Shown: piece after piece, positions 35,570-44,989 of the stretch
Layout of the letters: the number at the start of each line of letters is the position of its first letter
Position numbering within the stretch: position 1 is the first letter of the stretch
Source of the DNA: Nitrososphaerota archaeon
GTDB lineage: Archaea > Thermoproteota > Nitrososphaeria > Conexivisphaerales > UBA164
Assembly: GCA_009903795.1 (NCBI GenBank)
Contig: WYER01000012.1
Location: 40,549-104,548, forward strand
Reading direction: 5' to 3'
Length of the DNA: 64,000 nt
Program-made: the position numbers and the translations under genes
Notes under the pieces: generated by a model
Told to the model about the DNA's origin: nothing
The model's database searches: none
Seen by the model: the letters and a program-made list of their open reading frames with translations, nothing else

Positions 35570-36440
35570 ATTCCTTGCTTATGAACCCAAAAGACAGTCG
35601 CAATAATAAAATGATGGGCAATTAGTTTATCGACAAAAGGAACTGGAAGAGTTACAATGAAGAGCTTGTAATAAGAGGTGAGTTTTTGCTGCCGATAGAT
35701 ATGTTTGACAACTGGTATGAAGTATTGGATAAGATGAATGAAAATAAGAAAGGTAGGCCTTATGAATTTCCTGAATCGTTCATTAAAATCCAGGCTGTAT
35801 GGCATCAGTTTTGGTTAAAGGGGACTTGAGGGTATAGCAAGGTCACTGGAAAAGTTACGCTTGATACCTTACCATGATGATTACACAACAATATGGCAAA
35901 GAGTACATAACATGAGACCTGAAATAAAGCTACCAACTTACGAAGTTGAGGCTGGCTCAGACGGAACTGGGTTTAAGACTGGCAACGCTTGGGATAGGAC
36001 TTATGTTTACGGAAATTTAAGGAGAAAGTACGTTAAGGTAATAATAACTGCTGAGATAAAGTCAAAAAAGCTGATTGCTTTGATGTAAAGATAGGCGAAA
36101 TATCTGAGCCAAAGTTAGATGCTAAGCACATAAAGCTGTTAAAAGAGAAAGGGATAAAGATGAAGAAGTTCTACGGAGATTGTGCATACGACACTAATGA
36201 AATATTCAATTGGCGATGCAGAATCAGCTATAAAGATAAGGAAGAGCGCTACAACTTATCGTTATAAAGGAAGGAGGAGAAGACAAGAGGTTAGGGAGTA
36301 CATGAAGCTAGGTTATAAAAAATGGGCAAAGAAAGTTAAGTATGGCCTTAGGTGGGCTATCGAGGGAATATTCTCATCTATAAAGAGAAAATTTGGAGAA
36401 GACCTTAGGGCAAGAAGCGTAATTGGTTTGCTAGCGGAAG
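35570..36440 (+). pseudogene. IS5-family transposase pseudogene (ISC1058-like)
   Basis: A frameshifted transposase can be read in at least three pieces. The first includes NWYEVLDKMNENKKGRPYEF and ends at a shift near 35825. The next reads LIPYHDDYTTIWQRVHNM and then AGSDGTGFKTGN with the first catalytic Asp. After a second shift come KKFYGDCAYDTNEIF with the second Asp and RWAIEGIFSSIKRKFGE with the Glu. All three catalytic residues survive but the frame does not. The layout matches the Sulfolobus ISC1058 group of IS5. Confidence 0.78.
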
Positions 36441-36449
36441 CTATGCAAA

Positions 36450-36876
36450 AAGGTAGCATACGAACCTCAACTAAAAGCGTTCTTATCGTTTTACATAAGC
36501 TGGCACAGAACTCCCTCGATGCATATTATTTCATAAGGAAGCTTGTAAAGAATTATGGTAAGAAGACTATCTACACAGAGCTCTTTGGTACGTGAATGCA
36601 TGTAAGTGGGCAGGGGTAAATCACGTTGTATATGAACAGAGACTGAAGAACCTCATGGAAAGGATGAATGAATATATAAAGGACAGGACAGAAGCTTTTG
36701 ACGACCTTTTCCCGTGCAAAAAGCCAAAATTTGAGCACGTAAAGAACTGGTTCAAAGCCTTCAGGTTCTTTTATAACTATGTATTCACGAACGAGGACAT
36801 TGGTAAAGCTCCACTCTCCAATGAACAGCTTTCTGAATGGATTAAGCCAATTTTGTTGATTGCAAGCATGAGGTGA
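36450..36876 (+). pseudogene. IS6-like DDE transposase C-terminal fragment
   Basis: Directly after the IS5 remnant, and in part in its frame, lies the end of another transposase: SLDAYYFIRKLVKNYGKKTI, then after a stop ACKWAGVNHVVYEQRLKN, KDRTEAFDDLFP and WFKAFRFFYNYVF. This is the pattern of archaeal IS6-type transposases (catalytic Glu region, then KDRT...WxxxFxxxYN). The N-terminal half and the first Asp are missing. It suggests one element inserted into or recombined with another. Confidence 0.7.
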
Positions 36877-37001
36877 TCAGAACGAGCTTAAGTTAACGAC
36901 ACCGAAAATTGTAATATAAAGTATTTATAAAGGATAAAATTATTTTATCCTTTCAACCGATATGCTTTTAAATTAACTGGAGAAAGATAAAGCGACCGAA
37001 A

Positions 37002-38054
37002 ATGAGCTTACCGAGTTATGTAGGGATTTGGAAAGGCAGAGATTTCTTAAACACCCAAGACTTTACTCAAGAAGAAATAAACATGATCCTAGATGCGGCA
37101 GATGACTTAAGGAATAAGTTTAGATCCGGCGTTCCAACACCTTATTTGCCTGGAAGAACAGTATTCCTGATGTTCTACAATGAAAGTCTAAGGACAAGGA
37201 ACAGTATGGAAGCTGGAATTTTCCAGCTAGGAGGACATGCTCACTTTATCAGAGCTTCAGACGTCTATACTCCAACATTGCCAGAAGACAGGGTTCCCTA
37301 TAAAACAGAAGACATTTCTGATGTTGCGAGAGTTTTGAGTAGATTTGGACAAGCCATCGCAATAAGAATGTATGCAGATGCTGCAAAATGGATAATCGGA
37401 AGAGCTAATAAAATAATAAAGCTGTTTGCCCAGTATGCAACCATACCAGTCATAAACATGGAAGACGACATGTACCATCCGCTACAAGCTCTTGCTGATA
37501 TGCAAGCAGCAAGAACCGTAAAGCCAAAACTTAAAGGAAAGAAGTTTGTAATGTCATACGCTTATTCTGGCGGTCTAAAACCTTTAGCTGTGCCACAAAG
37601 CGTTGTCTTAGCAGCGACTCAGATGGGCATGGATGTGGTTTTAGCGCATCCTAAAGGTTTCGAGTTAGATGACAAAGTTATCCAGCAAGCAAAGGAGAAC
37701 GCAGACAGATACGGAGGCAGCTTTAGGATAGAATATGATATGAAGACGGCTTTTGAAGGCGCTACATTTGTATATCCAAAGGCGTGGTCTCCTAAAGGTT
37801 TCATGGAGCCGTATGGTCCAAAGACAGATCCAGAGGCGGCAAAACAGTATCAGGCTAAGTTTAAAGACTGGATAGTTACATTAGATCTGCTCGAAAAATC
37901 TGGAAACCCATATTACATGCACTGCGGTCCAGCAGACAGAGGGCAAGAAGTAGAGGATGCAGTGCTTGACTCGTACGAGAACTCACTTTACTTTGAGCAA
38001 GCAGAGAACAGACTTCATACTGCAAAAGCTATAATGTCAATGATTGTACCATAA
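37002..38054 (+). CDS. YgeW-like knotted carbamoyltransferase
   Basis: This belongs to the aspartate/ornithine carbamoyltransferase superfamily. The carbamoyl-phosphate loop is NESLRTRNSMEAG, followed by HPLQALADMQ and the C-terminal MHCGPADRGQE, where most members have HCLP. Central segments KGKKFVMSYAYSGGLKPLAVPQ and MDVVLAHPKGFELDD align with E. coli YgeW and knotted N-acetylornithine-type enzymes better than with OTCase or ATCase. The amino-group substrate is unknown. It is a single gene with transposon remnants on its left, so lateral arrival is possible. Confidence 0.8.
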   Translation: MSLPSYVGIWKGRDFLNTQDFTQEEINMILDAADDLRNKFRSGVPTPYLPGRTVFLMFYNESLRTRNSMEAGIFQLGGHAHFIRASDVYTPTLPEDRVPYKTEDISDVARVLSRFGQAIAIRMYADAAKWIIGRANKIIKLFAQYATIPVINMEDDMYHPLQALADMQAARTVKPKLKGKKFVMSYAYSGGLKPLAVPQSVVLAATQMGMDVVLAHPKGFELDDKVIQQAKENADRYGGSFRIEYDMKTAFEGATFVYPKAWSPKGFMEPYGPKTDPEAAKQYQAKFKDWIVTLDLLEKSGNPYYMHCGPADRGQEVEDAVLDSYENSLYFEQAENRLHTAKAIMSMIVP

Positions 38055-38151
38055 AACTATACACATTTAATTTATTTTTTATTATAACTTTATTATAACA
38101 CTGTTATAAAATTATATCAAAGTTTATTAATTGTAGAAGATAATAATTTTT

Positions 38152-39540
38152 ATGAGTTTTGAAATAGACTACAGTAAATACAACTTTACGGTTCAAGTTG
38201 ACTATAAATACATTGCGCAAAAGGGTTTAAATGAAAACCTTATCAAAGAGATTTCATCTATAAAGAACGAACCTGGATGGGTTGAGGAAATGCGATTAAA
38301 GGCTCTTGAAGAATTTTACCGTCTTCCCATGCCAAAATGGGGCCCTGATCTTTCTGGACTAGATCTTGGCAACGTTATATATTACGCAAAACCTACTAAT
38401 TTGAAAGCAAGCAGCTGGGATGATCTACCTCCATCTATAAAGGAGGCGTTTGAAAGGCTTGGAATTCCAGAGGCTGAAAAGAAATTTCTTGCTGGAGTTG
38501 GTGCTCAGTTTGAATCTGAAGTAGTATATCATAACATGCAAAAAGAACTCGAAAAACAGGGCGTAATATTTACAGACATGGATACTGCCGTAAAAGAATA
38601 CCCAGATCTTGTTAAAGAATACTTTGGTAAAGTTATACCTATAGGGGATAATAAATTTGCTGCTCTCACATATGCAGTTTGGAGCGGCGGTAGCTTTGTA
38701 TACGTACCTAAAGGCGTTAAACTAGAAAAACCAATATACGCGTACTTTAGGCTAAATGCACCTGAGGTAGGTAACTTTGAAAGAACGCTAATAATAGCCG
38801 ACGAAGGTTCTGAGGTTCATTATATAGAAGGATGCACAGCTCCGGTTTATTCCCAGAGCACGCTCCATGGCGGAGTAGTAGAAATAGTTGTAAAAAAAGA
38901 CGCGCATGTAAGATATACGACTATACAAAACTGGTCTAAGAACGTATATAACCTTGTAACCCAGAGATCGCATGTTTACGATAACGGAAGAATGGAATGG
39001 ATTGATGGAAACATAGGAAGCAAGGTTACGATGAAATATCCTTCAATCTATCTGTTTGGAAGAGGTTCAAAAGGCTTTATAAACTCTTTAAGTCTTGCTA
39101 CAAACAATCAGGTTATAGATTCTGGGGGCAAGGTTTATCACCTTAACAAAGAAACTAGTTCGCTTATATCATCAAAAGGTGTTTCGCTAAAAGGAGGCAA
39201 AACAATCTATAGAGGAATGGTATGGGTAGGAAAGGGTGCAGAAAAGGCCAAGGCAGCAGTTAGGTGTGATTCATTAATGGTTGACGAAAAATCTACCTCT
39301 ACAACTTACCCCTACGAGTACGTTTATGAAGAGGATTCTTCTATAGTTCACGAGGCTACAGCAGGTAAAATAGGCAAACAACAGTTATTTTACTTGCAGA
39401 GCAGAGGTATAAAAGAGCAACAAGCTCAGTCACTCATTGTGACTGGATACCTTGGTGATTTTGCTAAAGAAATACCACCAGATTTTGCTATAGAGCTATA
39501 TAAGCTGATAGAGCTAGAGTTAACAGGGGCAGTCGGATGA
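38152..39540 (+). CDS. sufB: Fe-S cluster assembly protein SufB
   Basis: SufB is the scaffold subunit of the SUF iron-sulfur assembly system. The N-terminal segment MPKWGPDLSGLDLGNVIYYA and the right-handed beta-helix core with GSEVHYIEGCTAPVYSQSTLH (scaffold Cys) match the family, as do the C-terminal STTYPYEYVYEEDSSIVHEA and the final LFYLQSRGI. Its 462 residues are normal. It leads the operon sufB-sufD-sufS-sufU. The expected ATPase SufC is not in the operon. Confidence 0.95.
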   Translation: MSFEIDYSKYNFTVQVDYKYIAQKGLNENLIKEISSIKNEPGWVEEMRLKALEEFYRLPMPKWGPDLSGLDLGNVIYYAKPTNLKASSWDDLPPSIKEAFERLGIPEAEKKFLAGVGAQFESEVVYHNMQKELEKQGVIFTDMDTAVKEYPDLVKEYFGKVIPIGDNKFAALTYAVWSGGSFVYVPKGVKLEKPIYAYFRLNAPEVGNFERTLIIADEGSEVHYIEGCTAPVYSQSTLHGGVVEIVVKKDAHVRYTTIQNWSKNVYNLVTQRSHVYDNGRMEWIDGNIGSKVTMKYPSIYLFGRGSKGFINSLSLATNNQVIDSGGKVYHLNKETSSLISSKGVSLKGGKTIYRGMVWVGKGAEKAKAAVRCDSLMVDEKSTSTTYPYEYVYEEDSSIVHEATAGKIGKQQLFYLQSRGIKEQQAQSLIVTGYLGDFAKEIPPDFAIELYKLIELELTGAVG

Positions 39541-40529
39541 GCACGACATTAAAGGATAAATTAAAAGAAGCTTTTGAAAAATTTCCGTATGAGACGCATC
39601 AGCTTTTCCTAAGAAATTACATTCCTTTGACTATAGACCCCTTTTCGCTTAGTTATTCGAACGTGTTAGAAAGCTATAACGTAAGCTTTGTAGAAAGCGA
39701 AATTAAACTCAGTGAAGACATGTTCGACAAAAATGCTTTTCTGAACCTTTATTTTTCGCAGAGGGCTAAAAGGTTTGTCTTGTTAAGCGATTCAAGGTTT
39801 GAGAGAGTTTTTGGATCAGGTGCTGGTTTTTTAAGCAAAATTGTTGAAGTAGAAAAAGACTCGACCCTTTATGACTCTTTATCTTTAAATTCAACAGATC
39901 TAGCTTCTGAAGTAGTTGTTTTTTTTATAAAGAAAGGGGTTAAATTTAACCATCTAAAGAAAGTAGAAGGAATAGGGAATTTTCTTTATAATGCTTATTA
40001 CTTTTTAGAAGATGAAGCCTCTGTAAGCGTTAATTCATTTATTTCAGGAAAAATGTACGCACGAGAGAGGATTTATTCGTTTAATCAGGGGTTCTTGAGC
40101 TCATTTAACGCAAAGTTAGGCTATGATCTCGATGAAGCTTCATCAACAGATTCCACAGTGATAATGAAGCTCATGGCATCGAAATCTTCTGCTAATTCGT
40201 ACCAAAAAAGCGTTGTAAGGAAATACTCAAAAACAATACATAAAGGGTTAGTAATAAATACAGCTAAAGGCGTAGAAGGAAACTCATATATCGAGCAAAA
40301 AGCGCTGCTACTTAGTAAAGATTCAAGCGTACAGAATATACCGGGTATGGAACTTGAGATAAATGATATTTATGCAAAACACTCGGCAGCAGTATTTCCA
40401 ATAGACGAAGACCAGCTTTTTTACCTTATGTCAAGAGGTCTTTCTAGAGAAAATTCTATAAAGCTTTTAGCTAAAAACATGTTGAGCGACATTAGAGAGG
40501 CACTAGGGATTACAAATGAACAGTATTGA
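39537..40529 (+). CDS. sufD: SufD-like Fe-S cluster assembly protein
   Basis: This is the second SufB/SufD-family member, partner of SufB in the SufBC2D complex. The N-terminus FPYETHQLFLRNYIPL is family-like, the middle is beta-helical and divergent, and the C-terminus IPGMELEINDIYAKHSAAVF followed by LFYLMSRGLSRENSI is the conserved SufD end, with its histidine. The length of 330 residues is short compared with SufB. The ATG overlaps the sufB stop by four bases. Confidence 0.88.
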   Translation: MSTTLKDKLKEAFEKFPYETHQLFLRNYIPLTIDPFSLSYSNVLESYNVSFVESEIKLSEDMFDKNAFLNLYFSQRAKRFVLLSDSRFERVFGSGAGFLSKIVEVEKDSTLYDSLSLNSTDLASEVVVFFIKKGVKFNHLKKVEGIGNFLYNAYYFLEDEASVSVNSFISGKMYARERIYSFNQGFLSSFNAKLGYDLDEASSTDSTVIMKLMASKSSANSYQKSVVRKYSKTIHKGLVINTAKGVEGNSYIEQKALLLSKDSSVQNIPGMELEINDIYAKHSAAVFPIDEDQLFYLMSRGLSRENSIKLLAKNMLSDIREALGITNEQY

Positions 40530-41724
40530 AAAACACATAGATGAAATAAGAAACGATTTCCCTATTTTATCCCTTAAAGATTTTGCATACCTTGACAACG
40601 CAGCCACTTCACAGAAACCTATACAAGTAATTGAAAAAATTAACTTGATTTACAAAACTCTTAACGCAAACGTTCACAGGGGCATATACAAAATAGCTGA
40701 AAATATTACTGAAGAGTACGAACAGTCAAGAAAAGAAATATCAAGCTTTATAAATGCTTCTGAAAACGAAATAATCTTTACGAAGAACACAACAGATTCG
40801 ATTAATTTAGTAGCTTATTCACTCCTCCAAAAGCTTAAAAAAGGGGACAAAGTTGTTACAACTTTTCTGGAACACCATAGTAATCTTCTGCCATGGAGAA
40901 AGATTTCAGAGATAGCAGGATTAAAACTTGAACTTGTTAAAGTTACGCCTGAAGGTTTGATCGATGAAGAAGATTATGAAAAAAAGGTTCAGGATGCCAA
41001 GGTAGTTGCCTTTACTCACGTTTCTAATGTAGCTGGTACTATCGTAGAAGCTAAACAACTCGTTAAAAAGGCCAAAGAAAGCGGAGCCTTAGTTTTGATA
41101 GATGGTGCTCAAGCGGCGCCGCACTTAAAAGTAGATGTACGGGAGCTTGGAACTGATTTTTACGCTTTTTCAGGGCATAAAATGCTTGGACCTACAGGCA
41201 TTGGAATATTATATGGGCGAAAGGAGCTTTTAGAAGATCTCGAACCTCCATTTACAGGCGGTGAAATGGTGAAGGAGGTTCACAAAGAAGGTCAGTCTTG
41301 GAATGACATTCCGTGGAAATTTGAACCGGGTACACCAAACTATGTTGGTGCGATAGGTTTAGCTGAAGCTGTAAAGTACATTAAAAAAATAGGAATAGAT
41401 GAAATAGCTCATTATGAAAAAAAACTTGCAGAATATCTTTTAGAAGCGGTTGAGAAGATAAAAGGCCTTAGGTATGTCGGTCCACAAAAGAATAGAGCTG
41501 CGCTTGTAGCATTTGAAACAAAAGGAATTCATCCTCATGATGTTGCAGCTTTTCTTGATATGAAAGGCATTGCAGTAAGGTCGGGCTGGCACTGCGCACA
41601 GCCGTTGCAAGAAGAACTAGGTTTTTTGAACGGAACAACAAGGGCCAGCCTATATTTTTACAATACTTTTTCAGAAATAGATAAGTTAAAGGTCGCATTA
41701 GAAGAACTTGTGAAAATGGTATGA
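40516..41724 (+). CDS. sufS: Cysteine desulfurase SufS
   Basis: SufS removes sulfur from cysteine for Fe-S cluster building. The N-terminal FAYLDNAATSQKP is typical, the PLP lysine lies in FSGHKMLGPTGIGILYG, and the active-site cysteine is in RSGWHCAQPL. The 402-residue length matches group II desulfurases. It overlaps sufD by 14 bases and sufU by four bases. SufU next door accepts the sulfur. Confidence 0.95.
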   Translation: MNSIEKHIDEIRNDFPILSLKDFAYLDNAATSQKPIQVIEKINLIYKTLNANVHRGIYKIAENITEEYEQSRKEISSFINASENEIIFTKNTTDSINLVAYSLLQKLKKGDKVVTTFLEHHSNLLPWRKISEIAGLKLELVKVTPEGLIDEEDYEKKVQDAKVVAFTHVSNVAGTIVEAKQLVKKAKESGALVLIDGAQAAPHLKVDVRELGTDFYAFSGHKMLGPTGIGILYGRKELLEDLEPPFTGGEMVKEVHKEGQSWNDIPWKFEPGTPNYVGAIGLAEAVKYIKKIGIDEIAHYEKKLAEYLLEAVEKIKGLRYVGPQKNRAALVAFETKGIHPHDVAAFLDMKGIAVRSGWHCAQPLQEELGFLNGTTRASLYFYNTFSEIDKLKVALEELVKMV

Positions 41725-42104
41725 GCTATTTCTTTTATGAAAATATAATGGATCATTATAAGAACCCACGTAACAAAGGGAAGCTTGATTTTTATGATTC
41801 AGAATATGGAGATAGTAACCCTACGTGCGGGGACAGCGTAAAAATTTACCTAAAAGTAAATGGAAACAAGATAGAAAAAATAAGCTTTGAGGGAAGTGGT
41901 TGCGCTCTTTCGATAGCATCATCGTCTATTCTTACCGAAATGGTAAAAGGAACAAATTTAGACGACGCCTTAAATTTAAGCGAGAAAGACATAATGAACG
42001 AGTTAGGGATTAAAGAGCTAGGGCCAAACAGAATAAAATGTGTAGCGCTTCCCGTTAAGGTTTTAAAAATGGCGATATTAAGTTATAAAGCAAAACAGTT
42101 ATAG
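41721..42104 (+). CDS. sufU: SufU/IscU-type Fe-S scaffold or sulfur acceptor
   Basis: The three conserved cysteines are visible in NPTCGDSVKIYL, EGSGCALSIASSS and NRIKCVALP. The start FFYENIMDHYKNPRN is diagnostic of the IscU/SufU family. Its 127 residues match SufU. It overlaps sufS by four bases and closes the operon. In SUF systems the partner receives sulfur from SufS; a scaffold role is also possible. Confidence 0.93.
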   Translation: MSYFFYENIMDHYKNPRNKGKLDFYDSEYGDSNPTCGDSVKIYLKVNGNKIEKISFEGSGCALSIASSSILTEMVKGTNLDDALNLSEKDIMNELGIKELGPNRIKCVALPVKVLKMAILSYKAKQL

Positions 42105-42151
42105 CAAAAAGTTATAGTAAAAATCATTAAACCTGTTTTATAAGAAACTTA

Positions 42152-42823
42152 TTGTTGACATCTATAATAGCTGATAACAGGGAAGCAGCTTCAACACTAC
42201 CTTCTCTTTTAAAAGAGTTGGGACTTGATGTTAAATTCGAACAGCTAGCTGTTGGTGATTACGTGCTTTCTGATGAGGTGGCTATAGAGAGGAAAACTAT
42301 AAACGATTTTATATCATCTCTTTTTGACGGTAGACTTTTCAGACAAATTAACGACCTTTCGAATGTTTATAAACAACCAATACTTTTGGTAGAAGGCGAC
42401 ATAACAATCATTCCTAGCTTGGTAAATAACGTTAAAGTTTATTACGGGGCGATTGCTTCGCTTACTATTAATTTTCCTGTTAAGCTAATTTTTGTACCTT
42501 CATTAAATGAGAGCGCCATTTTTATAGAAAGGCTTGTTTACAACCTCCATAAAGAAGGGAGACCTCATAATATAGTTAAAGAAAAAGGACAGAGCCTTAA
42601 AGAACAACAGATAAACATAATCGCTTCCCTTCCTGGGATTGGAGAAAAGCTTGCTGAAAGACTTTTAGCACGTTTTGGAACACCAATAAAAGTGTTAAAC
42701 GCGCCACAAACTTCTTTAGCTGAAGTTATTGGGTCAGCAAAGGCTCGAAAAGTTAAATACGTTCTTGAAAGTGAATTTGAGAAACATTCAGAAACTGAAA
42801 AAGGGCAATCAACATTAATTTAA
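42152..42823 (+). CDS. xpf: XPF/ERCC4-type structure-specific nuclease
   Basis: This short archaeal XPF has only the nuclease and tandem helix-hairpin-helix parts, the form known from Thermoproteota, without a helicase. The catalytic motif is AIERKTINDFISSLFDGRLF (ERKxxxD with an upstream D in ADNRE). The C-terminal HhH segment is IIASLPGIGEKLAERLLARFG. Its partner is normally PCNA through a terminal QxxL-type box. Here GQSTLI is followed at once by a stop, then by codons for FLI. TTG at 42152 or 42155 is the start. Confidence 0.92.
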   Translation: MLTSIIADNREAASTLPSLLKELGLDVKFEQLAVGDYVLSDEVAIERKTINDFISSLFDGRLFRQINDLSNVYKQPILLVEGDITIIPSLVNNVKVYYGAIASLTINFPVKLIFVPSLNESAIFIERLVYNLHKEGRPHNIVKEKGQSLKEQQINIIASLPGIGEKLAERLLARFGTPIKVLNAPQTSLAEVIGSAKARKVKYVLESEFEKHSETEKGQSTLI

Positions 42824-42827
42824 TTTT

Positions 42828-42859
42828 TAATTTTGTGGGGGTTAAGAGGCAAAATTACC
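42828..42859 (+). repeat. Dispersed 35-bp motif, copy 2
   Basis: TAATTTTGTGGGGGTTAAGAG then GCAAAATTACC matches the other copies in a degenerate form. It begins just after the xpf stop. The next 100 bases contain ATTACCT and AGGTAAT in inverted order and the string GAAGCCGCCC. Confidence 0.5.
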
Positions 42860-43061
42860 TAACTTTATGGAAAGTGATGGATAGTAAGTTTCCTAGTAGA
42901 AGTAGGAAATCCGCGTTGCGAGGTAATGAAGCCGCCCTAATGCTCGGAGTACCCATGTGAGCTGCTTATTAATTTATCGGCAATGCTTTTCTGTATCTCT
43001 TATCAAACAATTATTTCACCCCCATAAGCTAGCAGTACGTTTGAGCAAATTTTGGATAAAT

Positions 43062-43705
43062 ATGTTAAAGAAGTATAAGCATAGCATGCTTACAGATGAC
43101 TAAATAAAGTGGATAGTTAAGCAAAAGATTGAAGTCAAGTTAAAGAATGAAGAAATAACTGCTGTTTAAGGAATTTCTGTAAGGAGAGTACAGCAGATAT
43201 ATTCTTTATACAAGAAGAATGGAAGTTTGCCAGTTTTGAAGAAAGTTGGAAGGCATAAAGCAAGCGTTACCGAAGAAGTTATTATCGAAGCCTATGGACA
43301 ATTTAAATCATGCGCCAGCTATTTGGAGAACATAATAAAACAAAAGTATGGATTAAAGATAAACCATATGAAAATAAATTATGTGTTAAAGCAGGAGGGA
43401 CTTGCAATGAATGAGCCTAAAAAGTGGCACAGAAAGAAGTGGATAAGGTATGAGAGAGAATGCTCAAATTCATTGTAACACGTTGATTGGCACGAAATAA
43501 AGGATCCTAGTGGAAGGGTTTATTGTTAATAGTGTATGAATACCCTTCTATATTTATAGTTGGCTATGGAGTTTATCCAACTCCTACATCTGAGTACTTC
43601 GATTTTTGTTGATGAATTTATACACTTGTACAACTTCATAAGGCCACACGGAGCATGTGATGTTGAAAGGCTTGTAACTCCAGCAGTTATAATACTATAA
43701 GAGGC
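43062..43705 (+). pseudogene. IS481-type transposase pseudogene
   Basis: One reading frame from 43062 carries an integrase-like transposase broken by in-frame stops. The helix-turn-helix part reads KNEEITAV, then GISVRRVQQIYSLYKKNGSL and KKVGRHKASVTEEVI. After another stop the first catalytic region reads HVDWHEIKDPSG. The end, in a shifted frame, is FIRPHGACDVERLVTP, the RPHGA signature of IS481. The middle with the second Asp is mostly gone. The annotated 83-residue ORF is part of this wreck. Confidence 0.78.
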
Positions 43706-43836
43706 TTCCTAAAAAGGAGATAATTAAACAGTCATTCTTTGATATGTTGGAAATGGGGTGTAATAATTTGGAAATAAAACAAACAGAAGAGTATATCCGA
43801 AAGAGTTAAAAAGCCGTTATTTAACAAAAATATGTC

Positions 43837-44118
43837 TTGCCTAAGAAAAGAAAAAGCAGAGGAAGGGACAAAGGCTCTAAGGGTAGAAATGAGTACGTTA
43901 CATGTAGCCAATGCGGAGCAAGGGTACCAAGAGATAAAGCTAAAAAAGTAACTGTTAGAGTACCTTTAGTTGATGCCGCATTAGCTAAAGAATTGCAGGC
44001 TAAAGGCGCTTATGTTCCATATACGGTGGTAACTAAATATTACTGCATATCTTGTGCTGTTCATTTTGGGATAGTAAAGGTAAGGCCAAGAGAAGAAAGA
44101 AAGGCAGAAATATCATAA
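43837..44118 (+). CDS. rps26e: 30S ribosomal protein S26e
   Basis: This is eS26, found in eukaryotes and in TACK archaea and useful as a lineage marker. The Lys/Arg-rich N-terminus PKKRKSRGRDKG, the zinc pair CSQCGARVPRDKAKK and the later YCISCAVHFGIVKVRPREER are diagnostic. The length of 93 residues is typical. The start is TTG at 43837. It sits alone between transposon relics and the folP-like gene, which follows after 11 bases. Confidence 0.95.
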   Translation: MPKKRKSRGRDKGSKGRNEYVTCSQCGARVPRDKAKKVTVRVPLVDAALAKELQAKGAYVPYTVVTKYYCISCAVHFGIVKVRPREERKAEIS

Positions 44119-44129
44119 ATAATTAAAAA

Positions 44130-44978
44130 TTGTTCAAGATTGGGAGAAAGCTCAGAATAAATCTTAACGAGGTTGTTATAATGTTAGTGCTAAATACAAG
44201 CCCTGAATCTTTTTTCCCAGGTTCTGTAAAAAGTTCAGTTAAAGAGATAGAGGATTTTGTGTTGGACGCAACAAAACATGGTGCAAAGATAATAGATGTA
44301 GGAGGTATGAGTACAGCGCCTTACAAAAAAACATTTGTGCCAGAAGAAGTTGAGCTTGAAAGAGTTAAAAAAGCTATGAATGTTCTAAAAGATCTTGCAC
44401 TAGATTTAGAAATATCGATTGATACTCAAAGGAGCAAGGTAATGAGCGTTGCTCTCAACATGGGAGCAACTATAGTAAATGATATCTCGGGTTTCTCTGA
44501 TCCTAACTCATTAAAAATCGCAAAAGACTATTCAGCTTCAGTAATAGCTGTTGCTCATGGTGTTCCAAGTGAAAAGGTTGACCCTGCAGAATACGTTAAA
44601 AAAAATTTAGAAGAAACAATAAAAAAGGCTTTGAATGAAGGAATAGATGAAGAACGCATAATAATAGATCCTGCCATAGGGTTTATTAGGCCTACTTGGA
44701 TAGAAAGCGCCGAATGGGATATCACGGTTCTTGATAACCTTACAAACATTAAATCTTATTTTAATAAACCGTTACTTATAGGGATCTCTAGAAAATCCTT
44801 TATAGGGAAGGTGGCAGGAGAAACAGACCCTGCGAAAAGATTGCCCGGAAGCTTAGCGGCGGAAATTATAAGTGTAGAACGTGGAGCTAATATAGTTAGA
44901 GTGCATGACGTTTATGAAACGGTTCAAGCCTTAAAAATCGCGGAAAAATTGCTAAAATCATTCAAACTTAAGCTCTAG
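44130..44978 (+). CDS. folP: Dihydropteroate synthase-like protein
   Basis: This is a TIM-barrel pterin-binding enzyme. The start INLNEVVIMLVLNTSPESFF corresponds to the DHPS pattern IMGILNvTPDSF. ISIDTQRSKV, IVNDISGFSD and LLIGISRKSFIG match the other conserved barrel ends. It is 282 residues long from a TTG at 44130. Archaea use such enzymes in folate or methanopterin-type cofactor synthesis, and some homologs have changed specificity, so the exact pterin acceptor is unknown. It is probably co-transcribed with S26e. Confidence 0.82.
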   Translation: MFKIGRKLRINLNEVVIMLVLNTSPESFFPGSVKSSVKEIEDFVLDATKHGAKIIDVGGMSTAPYKKTFVPEEVELERVKKAMNVLKDLALDLEISIDTQRSKVMSVALNMGATIVNDISGFSDPNSLKIAKDYSASVIAVAHGVPSEKVDPAEYVKKNLEETIKKALNEGIDEERIIIDPAIGFIRPTWIESAEWDITVLDNLTNIKSYFNKPLLIGISRKSFIGKVAGETDPAKRLPGSLAAEIISVERGANIVRVHDVYETVQALKIAEKLLKSFKLKL

Positions 44979-44989
44979 AGGAAAACATG

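Noticed and set aside
43227-43478. Intact 83-residue DNA-binding protein
   Set aside because: The frame extends upstream and downstream through in-frame stops into IS481 transposase sequence, so it is a fragment of a pseudogene.
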